64,000 bases of DNA from assembly GCF_903995425.1 (NCBI RefSeq), contig NC_050443.1, positions 178,362,448-178,426,447 of the forward strand, in the 5' to 3' direction. The notes beneath the pieces were generated by a model, which worked only from the letters and a program-made list of their open reading frames with translations, was not told the DNA's origin and searched no databases. A program made the translations under genes and the position numbers. This stretch comes from Onychomys torridus. Taxonomy: Eukaryota; Chordata; Mammalia; Rodentia; Cricetidae. This document shows positions 10,742-22,459 of this stretch, in pieces; the first letter of the stretch is position 1; each line of letters begins with the position of its first letter.

Positions 10742-11254
10742 TGTAGCAGGAATCTTAAAGGTACTTATTAATTAAATCAAACCTGAGGCCAGTTATTGGG
10801 GTGAATGCTGGAAGATCAGAGAGACAGAACAAGCCACAGCTTCCTCACCTGGCTAACTTCTCAGCTGATCCTGTTTCCTCAGACTGGAAGCCTCTGTTTC
10901 CTCATCCAGAATGAATCTCAGCTGAACTGCTGCTCAAAAGCCTAAAATCTTAACCAGCCAAATGCCTCTAGTTTCTGGTCTTCACACACTATATATCTTT
11001 CTACTTTCTGCCATCACTCCCTGGGATTAAAGGCTCACTTCTTGGGATTAAAGTCGTGAGTCACCATGCCTGGCTGTTTCCAATGTGGCCTTGAACTCAC
11101 AGAGATCCAGGGGTATTTCTGTCTCTGGAATGCTAGGATTAAAGGTGTGAGTGCAACCATTTTCTAGCCTCTGTATCTAGTGGCTGTTCTGTGCCCTGAC
11201 CCCAGATAAGTTTATTAGGGTGCACAATATTTTGGGGAACACAATACCACCACA
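10742..11254 (-). mobile_element. 513-bp solo-LTR-like element with B1-derived segments, copy 1
   Basis: The ends are tgtagc... and ...ccaccaca, flanked by gaggaa (10736-10741) and gaggac (11255-11260), a probable 6-bp target duplication with one change. The interior holds two reverse B1-like segments ('gggattaaagtcgtgagtca' and 'aggattaaaggtgtgagtgc'). On the minus strand a TATA-like 'atatatag' lies near 10989-10996. It is homologous to the element at 53377-53889 and has the same length and orientation. I remember similar repeats in mouse, possibly an RMER-class or ERV LTR, but the family is not certain. Confidence 0.65.
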
Positions 11255-13619
11255 GAGGACTGACTTCTGAAAGTTGTCCTCTGACTTCCACAGGCTTCAT
11301 GATAGATGAATACCAACACATATGAGTTACCACACAAAATAAATGAACAAGTGTAATAATGAAAGAAGTGCTCTGGTGAGCATCGCCCTGCCAGCCAGGT
11401 GCCATTATAAGCTTACTTCCTTCTCCTGGTGGCCCTGAACATTTCACAGAAGAAGAGAGGGGGACATGCAGAGGCTGAGGTGCCCACCATATGCAACAGA
11501 GCTAGGCCCATTTCCACATTGTTCAACATCAAGAGAGAGCTCCCACCTTCCTCCCCAGACCCCTGTCATCAGCCAGGGGTTGCTGTGGTTTGAGTCTCAG
11601 ATTCTCTAGCAGGGAGACTATTTGGGGAGGCTACAGAGTCTTCAGGGACCTAGTTCCAGAAGTAAAGGCAGCCTGTTACTCTGCCAGTTCCCTGTCTCGC
11701 ACTCTGCTTCTTGGGTCTGTGTGAGCAGAATAGCCTCTGCCACCCATTTCTGTGGCCGTGAGCTGGGTAAGCATCTCTGCCATGTCCTCCCTCCCACCAC
11801 AGATGGGCTGAAACTATGGACCGAATCAAGCTTTCCTCCCTGAGGTGGTCCAGGACATAGTTTTGGTGTCCATGATGCTAAAGGAACCAACAGGCAGGGC
11901 TACATGGTTAGTTCCTGATACTTTGATGGTTTCAAGTCCTTCTACTCACCCTCACTCCTAAATGTACATATACATCACCAAAAAATCCGCCCACCCCACC
12001 CCTCTCCCCCACTGGACAATCATCTCCCCCAAAGAATCATGGCACATGCTCTGTTCTTAGCTTCATGAAATCGCCCCTTCCGTTAGGAGGGAAGCCCCAT
12101 CTGCACAGGATCCCAGGCTGTCGTGCATGCTGCAGGCTCTCACTAAATGCTGAGAGCCAGGCCGATGAAATCAATAGTACAGCAGGGACACAGGGCTTCA
12201 GCTCAGGTGGGAGGACACACAAACACTGTCTGATGCCAGGAACTCACACGCCTCCCTGCACCTCCAGTTATTCAAGCCTGCCCAGCCCTGTGGGAATGCT
12301 CGTCTGTCCCAGGTTCCTTCTAGACCCTTCACAGGTTCCTCTTCTGTTCTCTCTCCCTCAAAGTCATCCAGCACATAGCCAAGTCACCATCTCCCAGTCT
12401 GCCTCCAGCTGGTCTGGGTCCAGTGGGAGTCTTTTCTCCACTTGTTATGCCTGGCATTGGCATCTCCTCCTACAAGTCTCAGCTTGGATGTCCTCTACAC
12501 CAGGATGCCACCTGGCCTTCCATGGTAGCAAGAAGACCCATCTCTGTCCTCTGTGACCAAATCCTATGACCTTTGCCATAGCACTTACCAAAACTCTGAG
12601 ATCCATATTACTGTTGACCCCTTTACACAGAATGATCACTGAACTCAGGAGCCACAAAACAGAGGCCAGAACTTAACAACCTCAAGTTCCCAACTCCCTC
12701 TCTGGTTGCAAGCTCTCTGGGGGTATGGGTGGGGTCATCCATAGCCACATAAGCAGTCCCCAGGCCCTTGCATACTACCTGGCCCAAACAAGTTCAATAT
12801 GAAGCCAGCAGGCTCCTCAACTCCCTCTTGGCCTTCTCCTTTTTCTCTGGGCTCCTCCATCCACCAGCCCACAGACACTTCTCTGCCCACAGATTCCCTC
12901 TCTGTCCTCCAGCCCTAAAAAAGTCACCTCAACTTCAGTGTTAACTCAGGCACACAGAAGCTAGAGCCAAGACACAGGGCCGACCAACTCCACCAGGCAG
13001 CCAGGGACATTGTCATCTGTACTAAGCTCCAACTATGAGCCAGGCCTGTGACAGGTAGGTGGGCAGGTCCTCTGGTCCCCAGCTCAGAAGAAACCAAAGA
13101 CCATCAACTGGCAGATGAGCTCAATGAATTCTGGGACTCATCAAGACAGGATTCAAGGGGAGCAGAAGAGAGGTGGGGAGCCTGGGGCCAGAAGGAATCT
13201 GCAGTCAGCCCAGACCTACAGACCTACTGACCCACACTACAGGGTCTATTTCTTCACCTGAAAAAAGGGTCCAGTACTGTAACTATACTAAATACATTAT
13301 AATGGGCTGCAATACATGTAAAAACATTCAGCTTAGGTCAAGGCTATGTACGATAAATATAACAAGTTGAGTTAAACATTTGGACAGCAAAATATCCCCA
13401 TGTATCATAAATCACACACAAAAAAATGGATCTGAGCACATTTTCTTTTCTTTTTTTTTCCACTGAAGATACAGATCTAGAGACCTCCAGCGGGAGCCTT
13501 AATTTTCTTTCTTTCTCTCTCTCTCTTTTTTTTAATTTAAGAAACTGATGCATTCAAATCTAAGCTTTTCCATAAGAATCTTCTAGAAAAAAAACTGCTT
13601 CTGATTTTAATATAAAAGT
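11255..13619. other. Long stretch without a recognised gene
   Basis: Mostly single-copy-looking sequence, with possible weak MIR traces near 11440-11500 and 13018-13090. It contains the plus-strand 163-codon frame at 12065-12556, which shows no recognisable protein features, and polypyrimidine runs near 13440-13535. Confidence 0.45.
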
Positions 13620-13722
13620 GACTCCTGCATTTGAGAGGCAGAAGCAGGAGGATCTCTGAGTTTGAGGCCAGCATAGTCTGTGTAGAAAGTCTCCAGGCCA
13701 GCCACAGAGTCTAAAATCAGTG
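13620..13722 (+). repeat. B1 SINE, 5'-truncated
   Basis: 'gagaggcagaagcaggagga', 'tctctgagtttgaggccagc' and a decayed right arm identify B1 in sense orientation, lacking the first 30-40 bases. Confidence 0.75.
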
Positions 13723-15308
13723 ACTCCTGTACAACAGGACCAATGCTTCAATGCGCAAAGAGGACATAAAGCATAACCCAGGCCTGTGTTATGCTTCCTG
13801 ACCGCTGAGGGTCTCTCAGCACGGAGCCTCAGTGACCAGCTTCCTTCCCACTTGGTTCGCATCCCATCTGGTGTGAATCAGCCTCCACTAACATTCCGAA
13901 ACACACTTCACGACATGTGCTGCTGGACTACTTTTCCAGGGCCAAATTTCAAGGGTGGGAGGAAATGATGTCTCCAAATATCAGAGTCACCCAGGCCTAC
14001 AATGTAAACTTTAGAAATGCCTGCTCAGGTGGCAGAGGGTTATCCAAATATTTTTCAGAAGTATTTCAAACAGCAGAAGGATCTATGGCCACTTTACCAG
14101 CAGCCTTCTCAGACCCCTTCAGACCCTGGCCCTACAGAAGTATTGGCTCACAACAACACAAGACATTCCAGATGCTGTCTCAGAGGGGAAAGTGCAAAGT
14201 GTGGGATGAAGTTCAGAGAACCGCAACATCCTTCATTATTGCAAGGAACCACTGACACAAGGCTTTTCACGCTGTGTGATTTCTTTCTTTCTGTCTTAGT
14301 CCATGCCTGCTCTCAGTACATGCTCAGAAAACATGTGGAAGAAAGGAACTGATGGCCCATGGTGTGCATCATGGTGTGAAAACTGGCTCCCAGAGAGCCA
14401 AACTTTGGTCAAAGTCACACCGTTGAAGAAGGAACTAGAGCCAGACTCTGTCCCCTCCCCTGGCCCCCACACACCTAGCTTGATATTCACTGTTTCCTCT
14501 ACCAGGTGCCAAGTGGGACATGGTTTGTGCCACAGTCATGTGGAACACTTGGGTAGTCTGGTCTCCATAGAACCCAGGCCTAACCTGTCCTGCTTCTAGG
14601 GAGAAGCCAGTGCAAAGGTGTCTAGTCTGGCACAATGCACAGGCCAAGGTCTCCAGGAATGTGTTGAATGAGTGAACAAACAATCCAACTAAGAGACAGA
14701 GTAACCATTTACAAAATGCACTGCTTGCCCATCTCTCCTCTTTTTCGAATCCTGTCTCAGGATGGAGAGAGAAGCATTGCTACCCTCGACTTTGTGTAGT
14801 TGGGGAAGTGAATGCCCCATGAGACTGTGATGCTTTGCTTTAAATTGGCTTGTACAGTCTGCATTCTATTCTCTGAGCTATCTGTGATTGTTTCTTACAC
14901 AAAGCTAACATCTCAGAATCTATTAAACACTTTTAAAGTGTATTATTGAGGAAAACTGTAAGCATTCCCAAAAGTAGGGAGGGGTAGTAATGATCCCCCT
15001 GGCACTCATCACCCAAATTAATTAAAAAGCCAACACTGTCAGGAAAACCAGCTTACCCAGAAAGGACTCCCAGAAGTTGCCATCTATAATCTTCATGCCA
15101 TTATGAACACTGAACATCGTAAGATATTGAAAGTCAATTCTCTAGTAAGATATCTTGGATACGGAATTGGCAGGGCCTGGAGTCACCAAGAACTGGCCTG
15201 CTTAGTCATTACATACACCTACATGGGACCCCAGAGTCAATGGCTCCAAAATAACATCTGAGTCCATGGTCTCTTACTTTTATTCATTTCTTTAGTGTAT
15301 GGTGGATT

Positions 15309-15309
<1 letters not shown>
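13723..15309. other. Stretch without a recognised gene
   Basis: Single-copy-looking. 14860-15060 is AT-rich with a perfect 15-base palindrome-like acacttttaaagtgt at 14929-14943. Confidence 0.45.

Positions 15310-15356
<47 letters not shown>
15310..15356 (+). repeat. (TG)n microsatellite
   Basis: About 23 TG units forming the variable end of the adjacent reverse-oriented B4-type SINE. Confidence 0.95.
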
Positions 15357-15357
<1 letters not shown>

Positions 15358-15359
15358 AC

Positions 15360-15665
15360 GTGTGTGCTCATGTGTATGCATGCATGTGTATGCTATTGTT
15401 CATGTGACTGCACTCACCTATATGGGCATGGGTAGTGGCTAGAAGTTAACTCAGGCTGTCTTCCTCAATTCTGATTCCTTATTTACCTATTCTCATTTTT
15501 GAGGCTGGATTTCTCACTGAACCTGAATTTCACCATTTTGACTGCACTGGCTGGCCACTGAGCCCCAGATCTGTCTTTCTCTGCCTCTGATGATGGGGTA
15601 ACAGATACAGGTTAGAACTTGGGTCCTCATGAGCCATCATTATTCACTGAGCCATTTCCCCAGAC
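15360..15665 (-). repeat. B4A/RSINE1-type SINE, reverse orientation
   Basis: 'gaggctggatttctcactga', 'actggctggccactgagccc' and the terminal 'cactgagccatttccccaga' match the reverse complement of the chimeric tRNA/7SL-like B4 class. Confidence 0.7.
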
Positions 15666-16029
15666 CCTAGATCCTCTGTGTTTTAAGCCTTTGGTTTGTA
15701 TTAAGATCACGTGGTTTCTAGAAGCACACCATGTCTGTCATCCATTCATGGTCCCCCATCCTCTCCCAGATACTTTCAGGAACCCACACTGTGCTGAGAC
15801 ATTAAGTCTACCCAGACACGGACCCAATGTGCAAGCACACTGACCTTGAGGTGGGGAAAGAGATAGACAGATAGGACCAAAATTGTGGCAGACCTTGATA
15901 GCACCCCAGAATGGAAAACTTATGGGTAAACTGTTCTGGACCTAACTACCCTCAGCCTCCTCCATAAGGAAATCCAGGGGAGCCAGGGACAGAGAGGATA
16001 AAGGTGTGGGCTGGAAAGTGAGATTTTAT

Positions 16030-16140
16030 ATGTATTTGAATCCAGGTCCATCCTTCCCTAGCTGTGCATCCTTAAGTGAGTCACCATTCTTCTCCAATTC
16101 ATTCCTAAAAGAAGGTTGATAAAGCCCCCAGATACTAAAT
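16030..16140 (-). repeat. MIR SINE, reverse orientation
   Basis: 'tgaatccaggtccatccttc', 'ctagctgtgcatccttaagt' and 'gagtcaccattcttctccaa' follow the reverse MIR order. Confidence 0.5.
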
Positions 16141-16289
16141 CCTCTGCAGCAGTTTATTATCCAATGCTTAACCCAGTTTCTGCAACAGCAGAATTTCTCC
16201 ATCAACGCTGGCCACTCTAATTAGCTGTTATCCATAACTAGCTCTCACCCTGCCTGAGCAAGGCAGAAGGGTGTTTGGTGGGAGAGCAG

Positions 16290-16378
16290 GTTGCTTCATT
16301 TTGCAGTGTTGGGGATCAAACCTGGACCCTCAAACCTGCTAGGAAGGTGCTCTACCACTGACATGTATCCTCAGCCCT
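16290..16378 (-). repeat. ID-type SINE, reverse orientation
   Basis: 'gttggggatcaaacctggac' followed by 'gtgctctaccactgacatgt' and 'cctcagccct' is the reverse complement of the tRNA-Ala-derived ID head. It may be the ID half of a degraded B4. Confidence 0.7.
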
Positions 16379-16724
16379 ATGGTGGTGGTGGTGATTTGAA
16401 TCACACTCTACTTGGAACATCTGTAAATTGGGAAAATAAATTTAAAAGCAAACTAACAAAAACCTTGGCTCACCTGCTATAGGGATGTTAGCCATGTGGT
16501 GCCAATCTTCCAGTCAGTGGGGTCAGGACAAAGACACCCTGTTATTCCCCAGCTCAGCACTCGGACACACTGTCATACACTCCATGGTCCTGCAAAGCCC
16601 ACAGGCATGAAGGCCGGGATGGTCAGAGCGAGGGCTCTGTGTGTGAGCATGCCCGGGTGCAGTGGCTAGCCATCCCAGCATTGGCCGGGAAGTTCCAACC
16701 CCCATTGAGGCTTCAGTAATGGTC

Positions 16725-16925
16725 ACGCCCACAAGGCAGGGCTGAGAAGAAAACGGAAGAGGATCGAGAGGAGGTCGTGCGCTTGGTTCCAGGACCCTGG
16801 ACGCTGGAGAAGACTGAGCAGAGTTCTCCAGAGAACACCGCCAGACTGCACTACACCTTTGCCAGACCCTGCAACCTACCCCTTCATTGTAAGTTACCCC
16901 ACAAAATAAACCTCCCTTTTAACTA
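16725..16925 (+). repeat. LTR-like 3' segment with polyadenylation signal
   Basis: 'taagttaccccacaaaataa' and 'cctcccttttaactacgtgg' match a rodent interspersed repeat I remember ending in this AATAAA block. Family and 5' limit are unknown. Confidence 0.35.
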
Positions 16926-17396
16926 CGTGGAGTGGCCTAAATAATTTCACCAATACCCGGGTCTTGGCCAGCCTTACTCTGGGGTTCTTCTGGGTGGATT
17001 GAAGGAGCCTAGAAGGGCACACAGCATGCAGCGAGCTCTTCACTAACTCAACGAAGCATCCGACCTCCAAGATCAGTCTCTTCCACACATCTGCTGTGTA
17101 GTCTTGGAAAGGTCACCTAAGCCTACCTGATGCCCAGGTTCCCCCAGCTCCCTTAATCATACACAAGATGAGAGGCAGCCTTTAGGGACAACATGGGCTC
17201 AGCCCTTTCCTGTACCACACCCAGGGATCAGCTATTGCAATTTCATCAATGGCTATGTATCCAACAGTCCACCTTGGCCTTCCCAAGCTGGTAGGTGGCA
17301 AAGAGGAAGAGAAGGGAGTAGTTTCCTCCCTACCCAGCCTCCACTCAACAGTCTTCATCCAGGAATGGGGAAATGCACTGTCCACCATCTGGCTCT

Positions 17397-17733
17397 GTTT
17401 TGGGATATTTGATTACACTGTGAAAACTCTGAGACTGTGTTAATAAAATTAACCTTGGGTCAGGGGGCGGAGCCAGTGACTAGTTGACAAGAAGTAGCCA
17501 TAGAGAGTATGGAGGACCTGGGAAGATGGATAGAGAGACACTCAGGAAGGAGTAGGGAGGGACTTAGAGATTCATGGGCCTCTTTGGTTTGGGACGGACA
17601 AAGAGACACTCTCTTGCAGGGTCTCCAACTGAAAAGGAGGGTCAGCTGGTTGCTTCTCAGCTTCTCTGATCTAGCAGGTTTTCTCCAACATCTGACTCCT
17701 GAGTCTTTATTGGTAAGTAGAAGAACTTAGATA
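17397..17733 (+). repeat. Candidate rodent LTR/RMER-like repeat
   Basis: The sequence around 'aaaattaaccttgggtcagg', 'ggcggagccagtgactagtt' and 'ctgactcctgagtctttatt' is familiar as a dispersed rodent repeat. I cannot name the family. The frames inside it are not genes. Confidence 0.35.
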
Positions 17734-18284
17734 AGAACATCATGGCTCCCAGCACGAAGCTGAGAAGTGCTAAAGTCTGGATCAAAGTGAGAAGGTTCTA
17801 CTTTACCCCATAAATGTTCTTACTATGTTTCTTATTTTGCTTCATATCTAAATGAAGTTCTAATATTACAGCAAGAGGAGAACTAAGGGGAGAAAACTTG
17901 GAGTCTTGGCATATTAAATATAAAACTCAAGTCTGGTGTTTTAGAAAGTAAAATCAGAGATGGTAAGAAAACCGATGGGGAGATATGTCTTATCCACATA
18001 ATCAGCAGCACTCTACAGTGCCTCACGGCCCATCTGAGCCTTCCCTGAGCCCAGCTCAGCAGTCACAAGGAGATGTGCCCAAGAAGAAAACGAACAGTTT
18101 AAAAGGTGCATGAAAGTGTGGTCAATCCTGCTCAGCAGTTGGCATGTATGTACACATACAGCTAAACACATGGTGAGCACAAGGTAAATGATAGAATGGA
18201 AACACCCATGGTGGTGGGGGCAGTGCCAAGTCTATGCTTTCAGACCATCATAAACTATGTCATGTCTAACACTGTAAACAGGCT
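17734..18284. other. Stretch without a recognised feature
   Basis: A-rich, single-copy-looking sequence; nothing gene-like was seen. Confidence 0.4.
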
Positions 18285-18400
18285 GGGTTTGGGTGTGGTA
18301 GCACACATCTATAGTCCCAGAACTCAGGAAGCTGAGGAAGGAAGATTTCAAATTAAAGTCCAGCTTGGGTTATATAACAAACAAGACCTTGTTCCTGATT
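18285..18400 (+). repeat. B1-class SINE, old
   Basis: 'gtgtggtagcacacatctat' followed by 'agaactcaggaagctgagga' is a diverged B1/PB1 left half in sense orientation. Confidence 0.65.
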
Positions 18401-19364
18401 GATTAAGCCACCAAATCCTTCTCTTAGAATGTATTCTATGTCAAAAGAAGACTATTACATAGCACTCTATGTGGACAACTGAATAAAGTTATGGATACAA
18501 ATATGGAGGAGGTTTGGCAACATGGGTAAATGCCACTTATTATTAAGTGGGAATAGTTCATAATTTTAAAGTCAGGCCTACATAGGAGTAGACAGTACCT
18601 GCAGACAGATCAAATAGCCCAGCAGGCAGAGAATAATGAAGGATGTTGTGTCCTGTCTGGGCTTCTCTTAGGGCTGTTTCCCTGTTTCTCCTGCCTCCCT
18701 CTTTCTCCAAGCTCTGCCTAGAAGCCGAGGCCTCTCACTTCCAAGCAGGACTGAGCTGTGTCCTGCCCTAGCACAGCTCTGGCTCTTGCTATTTGATTTG
18801 GTTCCTAATGACACCACTGTCTCTTGAAACTGCAACTTAAAACAAACTGGCCCAAGTGTGTGTGAGGTCAGAGACAAACTCCTTTAGCAAATATTGTGAC
18901 CACAGGAAACACTATAACTGAGTGCTAGGGCCAGGAATTTCACACTTAGACACAAATTGTGTCTTGGGCCTTCTGGAGCCTCTAAAGCAGCCTAAGAATG
19001 GCTGTCTTTCTTGGAGCACGGCTTTTCAGGGCACAGGCACACCTGAGGTAAATTTTGTTCTTGCCCCATCTCCCTAGACCTGTGGCCACCTCTCACTCTG
19101 ATCCAGGTTTTCTACGCCTTTGAAAATTGCACAGATGCTCAGATGTGGCTAGCTACTTAGAAGGGTTCATAGATCCAAGTATCAGTGGTTCATTCACACA
19201 CTAAAATAAGCATGTATCAGAGATGGGTATTAACCAGGCCATCGGGATAAATCCAACAATGTGAAAACATGGGCTCTGTCTGAAAAAGACCAGTCTCCAA
19301 AGAGAAGGATGACTTCCCAGAGTTGAAGTTGGGCTAATTGGAGTAGAAAGCTGTGCCAATTACC
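18401..19364. other. Stretch without a recognised feature
   Basis: Single-copy-looking sequence with no exon, SINE or LTR that I could place. Confidence 0.4.
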
Positions 19365-19560
19365 AATGTCAGTATTTATTGAGCATTGACAAAGTTCCAG
19401 GCATTGTCTTTGGACTTCTTTATGAAATATACAACTCCGTGAACCTGATACTTAAGTCATCTGTTCTCCTGACAGCCCTAGAGAAAGATGACAGCCTTCT
19501 CCTGGTACTGAGCAGGGTGTGGAGGCTCAGGGTAGTTCCATGACTTACTACAGGATGGTT
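19365..19560 (+). repeat. MIR/L2-type repeat
   Basis: 'agtatttattgagcattgac' and 'aagttccaggcattgtcttt', then a decayed 'ggctcagggtagttccatga', follow the sense MIR/L2 tail order. Confidence 0.5.
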
Positions 19561-19789
19561 AGCCATGTGTGCAGCCTATGATTCTGGCTAGGTCTGTGCA
19601 TGCCAGTGCTCATGCTGGGAACCAGGCAGCTTCAGGTATAATGCGGAAGGGGCCATTAGTAAATGGGAAGTGGACCCAGCACTCCAGTGGTTCTCTCTAG
19701 ACTGTGATTCAAACTTGGTCTGTTCCTTCTAAAACTGTGGATGGTTACTGCCCACTGACAAAGCTGAGAACTTAACATAGTAACTTAAT

Positions 19790-19885
19790 CTGACTGTGAT
19801 ATTTAGAGGTGGGGCCTTTGAGATGGTTAGGATAATGACATCTGGGAAAAGCCTCATCATTGAACCTTGATGGCTTTGTAAGAGA
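19790..19885 (+). repeat. MLT1-like LTR, left part
   Basis: 'tttagaggtggggcctttga' then 'gatggttaggataatgacat' matches an MLT1 consensus segment. It is interrupted by an ORR1-type LTR. Confidence 0.5.
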
Positions 19886-19887
19886 CT

Positions 19888-20255
19888 ATACTGGCTAGTT
19901 TTATGCCAACTTGACACAAGCTAGAGTCATCTGAAAGGCAGTAACCTCGACTGAGAAAATGCCTCCATAAGATCTGACTGCAGAGCATTTTCTTAATTAG
20001 CGACTGATGGAGGAGGGCCCAGGACATGTGAGTGGAGCCATCCCTGGACTGGCTGAGTAAGCCAGTAAGCAGCACTCCTCCATGGCCTCTGCACCAGCTC
20101 CTGAATCCAGGTTCCTGCCCTGTTTGAGTCCCTACCCTGACTTCCTTCAATGATGGACTATCATGTGGAGTGTCACCCAAATAAACCCTTCCCTCCTCAA
20201 CTTGCTTCGGGTCATGGTGTTTCATCGCAGCAATAGCAACTCTAACTGAACTAGA
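19888..20255 (+). mobile_element. ORR1-type MaLR solo LTR inserted in an older LTR
   Basis: 'ctggctagttttatgccaac', 'ttgacacaagctagagtcat', 'gccagtaagcagcactcctc' and 'accctgacttccttcaatga' lead to 'ccaaataaacccttccctcc' (AATAAA) and end 'ctaactgaacta'. This is a near-complete ORR1-like LTR. Confidence 0.8.
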
Positions 20256-20339
20256 GAAGCTTGATCACTGTCCCCTACCGTGTGATGAGGACTGTGTACC
20301 CATGTGGAGTCACTTTCCCTCCAACTAAAACAAAAACTC

Positions 20340-20405
20340 ATTTTTAAATAAGTCACCCAGTTTGTGGTGTTGTGTTATTAACCACCAAAAACAGATTACA
20401 TGGTG
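20340..20405 (+). repeat. MLT1-like LTR, right end
   Basis: 'aagtcacccagtttgtggtg' followed by 'gtgttattaaccaccaaaaa' matches the MLT1 3' terminus, the expected partner of the fragment at 19790-19885. Confidence 0.5.
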
Positions 20406-20644
20406 TGATGACTGGCACACTGCTGTCTCGTGAGCTGCTGTCTCCAGGGATAAATGAACTTTGGCCTTAGTGCTGAAGATCCAGCCTTAGCCTCTCAAGG
20501 TTTCTCATGGCCATGGTGAGCATACCAGTTTAGCAGAGTCTGAGAGCAGCCTGGGAAACTTTAATGAGACACCTCCCCCAGCTCTAAACAAAAAGAGATG
20601 ACTAGAAGGAAATGCGCTAACATACTAATGTGCTGACACATTAA

Positions 20645-20755
20645 GAACAGCACTCCCAGTCTGGACACAGAGACAGGAGGATCTCTGTGAGTTGAGGCCA
20701 GTATGCTCTACACAGTGAGTTCCAAGCCAGCTAGGGCTACATAGTGAGACCCTGG
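20645..20755 (+). repeat. B1 SINE, 5'-truncated
   Basis: 'aggaggatctctgtgagttg', 'ttccaagccagctagggcta' and 'catagtgagaccctgg' are B1 body and right arm in sense orientation. Confidence 0.8.
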
Positions 20756-21204
20756 ATCGCCCCCCTACCACCACCACGGAGTACTTATCTCTACATAGTG
20801 AAATGGATTTTTTTTTCTTATATTTCTTTCATTTTCAACAGATTGTATTGTTTTCCTTCCACAATGAAAGCAGAACCAATAAACAATTCTTTCAACACCA
20901 AATCAACAGAATCAAGAGCAATAGCTTAGAGACAAGGATGACATCTAAAAGCTGTTTCCAAGTACCGATACTGTCTAAAGATGGGATCTTGCTGTGTAGA
21001 TTTCTGCCCCTCCAGAGCCCTCCAAATAACCCTCCCAGCCGACACCTGCCGTCTGAGAGACTTCTGCGGTTCTCACTTGCCCCGTGGTCAGTCCGCCTTC
21101 CTCCCTGTCTGTGTCCCGGCCTCCTCCCTCTGACTTCTGGTTACCCTCTGTGGACCACCTATTTTACATCCAGCTCTAGGACTGCTTTCATTCTGGGTGG
21201 CCTC
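20756..21204. other. Stretch without a recognised feature
   Basis: A 134-codon plus-strand frame (20803-21207) begins in a T-rich run. It has no recognisable domain and is treated as chance. Confidence 0.4.
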
Positions 21205-21310
21205 TGAGCTGAGGTCATGAGAACAAATTACTTGCCCAGGACCACCCAGCCAGGGGCAGCATAGCTGGAATTCTCAGCTCAAGTCCAAAGTTCATCTTAC
21301 TGGTCAGCTC
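21205..21310 (+). repeat. MIR-like fragment
   Basis: 'acttgcccaggaccacccag', 'ccaggggcagcatagctgga' resembles the sense MIR core. Confidence 0.45.
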
Positions 21311-21764
21311 CAAGACACAGTCATGTAGGGATTATCGCGATACCGTCTGGGTCTGGTGAGGTGGGGTCTGGGTGTTATTGGATGCAAATGTATTTGTGTG
21401 TATATGCATATGATTGTGCTTTGGAGAGGAGAAAACATTCATGAAATGTTATTCTAATCCAAGGGTAGATATCAGAACATGGAACTAGTTCAGGTTTTTT
21501 TCAAAGGAGCATAGAAACTGAATTTAAAAGTTTAAAAAAAAAGGGGGGGGGATGGACTTAGAGGAGAAGGTGGGAAAGGCTGACCCTCGAGTGCTTTGGG
21601 ATGGAGGCAGGCCTGTGCAGATTCCAGACTCTTGTTCTTGCTCTCAGAAAGTTCAAAGTCAGGTGGAGCCTCAGGGTGATGTTGTTGAATCTTTGGCTGT
21701 ATGTGGAAATTCCTGCCACACCGGAAGCCAGCTTATTTCAGTATCTCCAGTCCTTGTCTCAGGG

Positions 21765-21772
21765 TGACGTCA
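21765..21772 (+). promoter_or_regulatory. Full palindromic CRE (TGACGTCA)
   Basis: An exact 8-base CREB/ATF site in non-repeat sequence. Its central CpG makes chance survival in rodent intergenic DNA less likely, but function is inferred. Confidence 0.35.
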
Positions 21773-22243
21773 GCAGCTCCACCCATAGCCATGACCCCGG
21801 TGGGCTTTTTCCATCCTCTACAGAGGGAAGTATGCCTGTCCTTTCACCCAGAAATTTTCCTGTAGCCATGGGAATATCTGCAGCCGATGACGATAAAAAA
21901 CACCCAACTCAACAGCCAGGAACTGTCTCCTACCCTCTGGCTCCTCCTATCTGGCTCTGCAGAGAGTCCCACAGCCAGCAAGATGGCTGCTACAGAGCTA
22001 CATTCCATGTAGATTCTGTAAGTGTCCAGAGGAAGAAGACAGTGTTTTTTCCCAGACACCCCAGAGAACCTCAACAATCTTTTCACTGGGTGAAACTAGA
22101 TCACACCACCCTACTGCTGGACTCAGTCATGGAGAAAGACAATGGAGCTCCTGGAACAGGCTCAGATGGACTTGGCGCTGACCCCTGAGCTGGAGATGGG
22201 GTCATCTCTCGTGAGGATAAATCAAACCAGGGTCCTTTTCAGC

Positions 22244-22437
22244 AAAGAATAAGAAGCTTTAATAATGTTTCTTTTACATATGTGGGTGCCCTTGTGTTTG
22301 GGGCATAACTGTTCAGAATTGAAACTTCATCTTGGTGGGCCTTTCCTGTGATGAGTATGCAATGACCATCTTGATCAATTTTGATTGATTTTAGTTTGAA
22401 GTCTATTTTGCTGGATATTAGGATGATGGCTACCCCC
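22244..22437 (-). mobile_element. L1 ORF2 endonuclease-domain fragment
   Basis: The minus-strand frame contains ILISSKIDFKLKSIKID, then GHCILITG, then SILNSYAPNTRAPTY, aligning to the L1 ORF2 apurinic endonuclease region (the canonical motif resembles ILISDKIDF...NIYAPN). About 65 codons survive. It is a dead 5'- and 3'-truncated LINE-1 fragment bounded at its upstream end by a C-rich tract. Confidence 0.85.
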
Positions 22438-22459
22438 CCCCCCCCCCCCCCACCCCCCC
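22433..22459 (+). repeat. Poly-C tract
   Basis: A run of 19 C, one A, then 7 C, at the edge of the L1 fragment. It is likely unstable and prone to sequencing error. Confidence 0.9.
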
